44,490 nucleotides of DNA. Origin: DASZKW01 sp035552775. Lineage in GTDB: Bacteria > Actinomycetota > Acidimicrobiia > Acidimicrobiales > Palsa-688. Within the stretch, counting starts at the first letter, position 1, and every line of letters starts with the position of its first letter. A program made the position numbers and the translations under genes. Shown here one piece after another: positions 41,135 through 44,490 of the stretch. Location: contig DASZKW010000007.1 in assembly GCA_035552775.1 (NCBI GenBank), positions 1 through 44,490 on the forward strand. Reading direction: 5' to 3'. The notes beneath the pieces were generated by a model, which was given only the letters and a program-made list of their open reading frames with translations, searched no databases and was not told the DNA's origin.

Positions 41135-42538
41135 CTAGGCCGACTCGGCGACCGAAAGCTTCTTCTCGATCCGCTCCTGCCCGGACTGTGACAGGGCCTC
41201 CTCGGGCGGGATGTTGAGCACACCCAGCAGCGAGAAAGAGTCGTGCGCTTTCTTGTCGTCCTCCGAGGGTTTGACGAAATCTGCCGGGGAGGTGGCCTTA
41301 CCCACGGTGGCGTCCATCCGGTCGATCGCCGCGAGGTACGCAGCGGCGATACCCGGGCGGCCCGTGCCGAGCGCTCCGACCATTTCCCCGGCGACCCGCG
41401 CGTTGGTACTGCACTCGACGACGACGGCGTCGGCGAGCGCCTTGGCCGTCTTGCGCTTCGAGCCGTCCGGATCACGCTTCGCGATCTCCTTCTTGGCCTT
41501 GCGCCGGTCCCAGAGGTCCTTGATCTTTCCGACGATCTTGGTGATCGCCCACGCCCCGCCGGCTACCGCGGCCGCGATGCCGAGAGCCCAGCCCACGGGG
41601 TTGGAGGCGATGACGAGCGCTCCGGCAGCGATGCCGAGTGCTCCGAGGGCGACCTTGAGGGCTCCGACGCCGAGCTTCCACTTCTCGCGGTTGCCGACAC
41701 GCGCCTTCCAGCGTTCGCCGGCAGCGGTGAACATGGCGCGCCGGGCGAGCCCTGACAGCTTGCCGGCGGCCTTGTACATTCGCCATAGGCCCTGAAGGAC
41801 CATGACGCCGCCTCCTGCGACGCTCAGGCCGCCGAGGGCCCCCACGGTGACCAGCGAGCTCCCCGCGGCCTTGCCGATGTTGAGGCCCGCCTGGGTCGTC
41901 CCCATCGCAGCCCCGCTTGCGCCCCACCCCCCGCTGCGCATCTTGCCCTCGCCCACCGACACCCCGGCGAGGTCCCGTCCCGCCAAGGCGGCCTGACGGC
42001 GGGAGTAGCCCCCGTGTATGGTCATGCCAGCGTCGATGAGCCCGGCGCCGCCGATGATCCCCGACCCGATACCGAAGTTGCCGCTCCCCAAGGCGCCGCC
42101 TGCCGCACCGCCGATCACGCCGGCCGGCTTGGCTGCCTCGAAGGCGATGTTGCCTCGCGTCGGGACCCGCGTGTGGTCCAAAGTGCGGACGTTGCCCGGC
42201 TGGTCGAGCTCATCTACCTCGCCTGCCTTCCCGGCGCGTTGCACCGGGACGGCAACGGCGGTCGGGGACTGCGTGATCAGGCGGGAGACGGCCGTGTTGC
42301 CGACGAGGCGCTGTAGTTGCAGGACGACGCCGGGGGTGATCACCTCCCCGGGGACGGAACCGGGTGCGCCCGCATGGATGGCCGGGCCCTTGCGCAGCGC
42401 AGCGCCGACGGCGGCATTACCGGCCAGACGTTGCAGTTGCAGCAACTGTCCTACAGACTCGGCTACGGGGCGCGATGCCCTGGCGGTCGTCGCCTGGTCG
42501 TTCGCGTCTTTCGTCTGGTCAGCCAACCGACCTGCCAT
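41135..42538 (-). CDS. Orphan eCIS/DUF4157-associated-type protein with a Gly-rich membrane region
   Basis: A 467-residue protein from ATG 42538 (GAAAGAGAT upstream). Two copies of LQRLxGNxAV stand at residues 35-44 and 75-84. This short motif is typical of N-terminal parts of DUF4157-type and cargo proteins linked to extracellular contractile injection systems. Residues about 140-240 are glycine-rich (GGAAGGALGSGNFGIGSG), and several hydrophobic stretches follow up to about 350 (LGALGIAAGALVIAS, ALGIAAAVAGGAW). The C-terminal 120 residues are charged and helical. No tube, sheath, baseplate or peptidase gene is present in the window. A pore-forming cargo is a guess; no toxin motif is clear. 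Confidence 0.65.
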   Translation of the reverse strand: MAGRLADQTKDANDQATTARASRPVAESVGQLLQLQRLAGNAAVGAALRKGPAIHAGAPGSVPGEVITPGVVLQLQRLVGNTAVSRLITQSPTAVAVPVQRAGKAGEVDELDQPGNVRTLDHTRVPTRGNIAFEAAKPAGVIGGAAGGALGSGNFGIGSGIIGGAGLIDAGMTIHGGYSRRQAALAGRDLAGVSVGEGKMRSGGWGASGAAMGTTQAGLNIGKAAGSSLVTVGALGGLSVAGGGVMVLQGLWRMYKAAGKLSGLARRAMFTAAGERWKARVGNREKWKLGVGALKVALGALGIAAGALVIASNPVGWALGIAAAVAGGAWAITKIVGKIKDLWDRRKAKKEIAKRDPDGSKRKTAKALADAVVVECSTNARVAGEMVGALGTGRPGIAAAYLAAIDRMDATVGKATSPADFVKPSEDDKKAHDSFSLLGVLNIPPEEALSQSGQERIEKKLSVAESA

Positions 42539-42642
42539 CGGATCTCTTTCGGGCTTCGTAGTGGCCCTAACGGGATGCCACCCCGCAGGCACCGGGCGCC
42601 GGCTGGCGGATTCCGGTTGCAAATGAGCGTACCATTCATTCT

Positions 42643-42658
42643 CCTGCGCGAAAGCGCA
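42643..42658. other. GAAA-capped perfect hairpin
   Basis: CTGCGC-GAAA-GCGCAG forms a six-base stem with a stable GNRA loop in the 224-bp gap between the eCIS-like gene (start 42538) and citrate synthase (start 42763). The rest of the gap is comparatively AT-rich, as expected for two divergent promoters. No T-run follows. Confidence 0.35.
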
Positions 42659-42762
42659 GTCGCTGTTGGACGCCTTTGTCGGTATTTCCGAGAAGTATGT
42701 CTGTTTCGCTTGGCGATTTGTCAGCTTGATCCGACGCCGGGCGAGGATCAAGATCGACGATC

Positions 42763-43929
42763 ATGACCCTGAGCACCGCTGACGCCCTGATCGATGTCCC
42801 CGCCGGCCTGAAGGGCGTGGCGGTGACCGACACCGAGATCGGCGACGTCCGGGGAGGGCAGGGCTTTTACCACTACCGCCAGTACTCGGCCACCGACCTG
42901 GCCTCCAAGTGCGGCCTCGAGGACGTGTGGCGGCTCATGGTCGACGGCGCCCTTCCCTCCACCCTCGACGAGCGGTCCGCTTTCGACGCCGAGACCCGAC
43001 CGTTGCGAGCGCTCCCCCACGGGCTCGTCGACGTGCTGGGCAGGGTGGCCGCTTTCGGCGGGGTCAGCCTCGGCGGCCTACGGAGCGCCGTGTCGCTCCT
43101 GGCCGAGGCTGATGGTATGGCCCCGCTGTGGGGCGCCGACCCGGCGGCACGCCGCCGCGACCTTCTCCGCCTCGTGGCCGTCACCCCCACGCTGGTCGCC
43201 GCCCTGTGGCGCCTGTCGCAGGGCCGAACCCCGGTCGAGCCCGACCCCGACCTCGGCCACGCCGCCAACTACCTGTACATGCTCGACGGGCGACGACCCG
43301 ACCCGGTGGCCACCCGGCCGGTGGAGCAGTACCTGATCCTGACCGTGGACCACGGCTTCAACGCGTCCACGTTCACGGCCCGGGTCATCGCCTCCACCGG
43401 CGCCGACGCCGGCGCCGCCGTCACCGGCGCCCTCGGAGCGCTGTCGGGTCCCCTGCACGGCGGGGCGCCCAGCCGTGCCCTCGAAGCCCTCGAAGCCATC
43501 GGCGATCCGGCCAATGCCGCCACCTGGGTCCGGGGAGCCATCGAGCGGGGGGAGCGGATCATGGGCTTCGGCCACGCCGTATACCGCGGCCACGACCCGC
43601 GTTCGCTGATGCTGCGCGACGTAGCCGTCGGGCTCGGCGGCGATCTGGTCGACTTCGCCGTGATCGTCGAGCGCGCCATCACAGACACCCTCGCCGAGCT
43701 GCGCCCGAACCGTCCTCTCTACACCAACGTCGAGTACTACGCCGGGGTGGTGATGTCGTCGTGCGGGCTGGCGCGCGAGCTGTTCACCCCGACGTTTGCG
43801 GTCAGCCGGGTCATCGGCTGGTGTGCCAACATCGCCGAGCAGGCCCAGAGCCGCCGTATCATCCGACCCTCTGCTCGCTACGTCGGACCCCCGGCGCCGC
43901 AGCCGGTCCCCGCTCCTGACCTCTCCTAA
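42763..43929 (+). CDS. Citrate synthase, CitA (type 2)-like
   Basis: A 388-residue citrate synthase. It has the first active-site region DHGFNAST, the substrate histidine regions GPLHGGAPSRA and MGFGHAVYRGHDPR, and the C-terminal RPSARYVGP. Where GltA enzymes have the catalytic Asp in NVDFYSG, this one has NVEYYAG with Glu. The same Glu is found in the CitA group of mycobacteria, so it is a family trait, not damage. The TAA stop lies in the left TA flank of MITE-like copy 2, so the present stop may have been made by that insertion. Confidence 0.92.
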   Translation: MTLSTADALIDVPAGLKGVAVTDTEIGDVRGGQGFYHYRQYSATDLASKCGLEDVWRLMVDGALPSTLDERSAFDAETRPLRALPHGLVDVLGRVAAFGGVSLGGLRSAVSLLAEADGMAPLWGADPAARRRDLLRLVAVTPTLVAALWRLSQGRTPVEPDPDLGHAANYLYMLDGRRPDPVATRPVEQYLILTVDHGFNASTFTARVIASTGADAGAAVTGALGALSGPLHGGAPSRALEALEAIGDPANAATWVRGAIERGERIMGFGHAVYRGHDPRSLMLRDVAVGLGGDLVDFAVIVERAITDTLAELRPNRPLYTNVEYYAGVVMSSCGLARELFTPTFAVSRVIGWCANIAEQAQSRRIIRPSARYVGPPAPQPVPAPDLS

Positions 43930-44017
43930 GACGAGCGTTGCTACGTCGACTGGGTCCATGCGCGTGACCTGGGTAAACGTCCGGAAATCAGTCGACGTAG
44001 CAACGCTCGCCTTGGTA
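43927..44017. repeat. MITE-like palindromic element, copy 2
   Basis: The right arm (43991-44017) is the exact reverse complement of copy 1's left arm over 27 bases. The left arm begins TAAGACGAGCG and has lost three bases. The two arms enclose 40 bp, partly alike to copy 1's interior (CCAGG/CCTGG ... GTC). TA stands at both outer ends. It overlaps the citrate synthase stop and lies nine bases before a broken gene. Confidence 0.65.
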
Positions 44018-44025
44018 AGACGCCC

Positions 44026-44381
44026 ATGGACCGATCGATCATCGAGATTTCCGAAGACGGCACGACGTGGCGCTTCGACCGCTCGTTTCTCAACTCTAAC
44101 TGGACCTGCATCTGGGGCCGTGGTTGCTTGGGAATCCTGGCGCAACCAGCGCCCGAGCTGGGCCAGGGCTGTTGCTCGATCGGTGCCGACATCGACGGCG
44201 ACGACGGGGGTGGACCAGAGGCGACTGGGGCCCGGAGGGAACCACGATGGCGTGGTGTTGCACCGAGGGCAGCCGGGCCTACGTGGGCGAGCGGCCGGTC
44301 ATCGAATCGCTGGCCGAGGAGCTCGAGGCGATCACTGGTCCGGCGGTGTACCTCGAGCTTCGGCGGAGCCTGGAGACCTGA
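44026..44381 (+). pseudogene. Broken conserved gene with internal deletion and frameshift
   Basis: ATG 44026 begins MDRSIIEISEDGTTWRF ... WTCIWGRGCLGIL ... GQGCCSIGADIDGDD, a cysteine-rich start that looks like a conserved family with CxxxxxC and CC motifs. After about 44205 the frame turns to noise. In another frame 44247-44381 reads MAWCCTEGSRAYVGERPV, then IESLAEELEAITGP and a stop at 44379. The two pieces fit as the N- and C-terminus of one protein that has lost its middle. MITE-like copy 2 sits directly upstream and may be connected with the damage. A short functional remnant cannot be excluded. Confidence 0.5.
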
Positions 44382-44460
44382 CCTTCATCGTCGGGGCGTA
44401 GCGGCAAGCGGTTCCGGTCTCAGGCGGCACGCGGGGCGAACCCGTCGTAGACTCGACGCC

Positions 44461-44490
44461 GTGGCCGAGTCGCTGGTCCGGCACCGCTTC
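44461..44490 (+). CDS. Possible start of a leaderless gene, cut by the window edge
   Basis: GTG 44461 lies seven bases after TAGACT (44448-44453), the same -10-to-start spacing as the MFS gene. Ten codons (VAESLVRHRF) are visible before the window ends. Nothing can be said of its product. The clue is only the promoter-like spacing and an open frame. Confidence 0.3.
   Translation, partial: MAESLVRHRF

Overview
The window is very GC-rich bacterial DNA that looks actinobacterial, perhaps class Acidimicrobiia (an inference, not proven). The clues are the order tRNA-Thr, tRNA-Met, rpmG ... tRNA-Trp, secE, nusG, a CitA-type citrate synthase, many flavin/LLM oxidoreductases, a two-Cys-pair-type L33, many GTG starts and several starts that look leaderless. 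No autonomous transposase, phage or CRISPR array is visible.

Left edge (1-1400): the window opens inside the 3' end of a group II intron whose domain V is recognisable. The intron ends next to the start of a three-gene operon: a small C2H2-type zinc protein, a haem-oxygenase-like diiron oxidase (HDO fold), and a 97-codon TRASH/YHS-type zinc protein. The third gene carries two in-frame UGA codons where the family has cysteines (C-U-x-x-U), followed by a bSECIS-like hairpin. It is the best candidate here for something undescribed: a double-selenocysteine metal-binding protein paired with a diiron oxidase.

1400-6500: a TfoX-N protein, a large secreted GH31 glycosidase with accessory domains, a DksA/TraR zinc-finger protein and a MITE-like palindromic element.

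6500-24550: an accessory catabolic island. It has two amidohydrolases, an FAD (PCMH-type) oxidase, an NMT1/SsuA-type ABC importer, an LLM flavin oxygenase, two amidases, a creatininase-family hydrolase, a cupin, an isochorismatase-type cysteine hydrolase, an LLM remnant, a single-chain Rieske oxygenase/2-oxoglutarate oxygenase fusion, a methyltransferase and an MFS exporter. Together these suggest uptake and ring-opening or deamidating breakdown of a nitrogenous (heterocyclic or amide) compound. The substrate cannot be read from sequence.

24700-29200: a coupled signalling operon of a Cache histidine kinase, a single-domain receiver and a REC-PAS-GGDEF-EAL protein. A further PAS-GGDEF protein lies at 39353-41020.

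29200-35150: housekeeping genes: peroxiredoxin, membrane protein, GNAT, tRNAs, rpmG, an ECF sigma factor with a zinc-binding membrane partner, tRNA-Trp, secE, nusG and rplA. The rplK gene between nusG and rplA is on the opposite strand and its product is divergent, and no rplJ/rplL follows rplA. This is a rearranged version of a normally very stable operon.

35200-44490: DsbA/FrnE, a large secreted protein of unknown function, an Asp-box (BNR) repeat protein coupled to a MoaD/ThiS-like protein, the PAS-GGDEF protein, an orphan protein with two LQRLxGNxAV motifs as in eCIS/DUF4157-associated proteins, a CitA-type citrate synthase, a second MITE-like copy, a broken gene and the start of one more gene at the edge.
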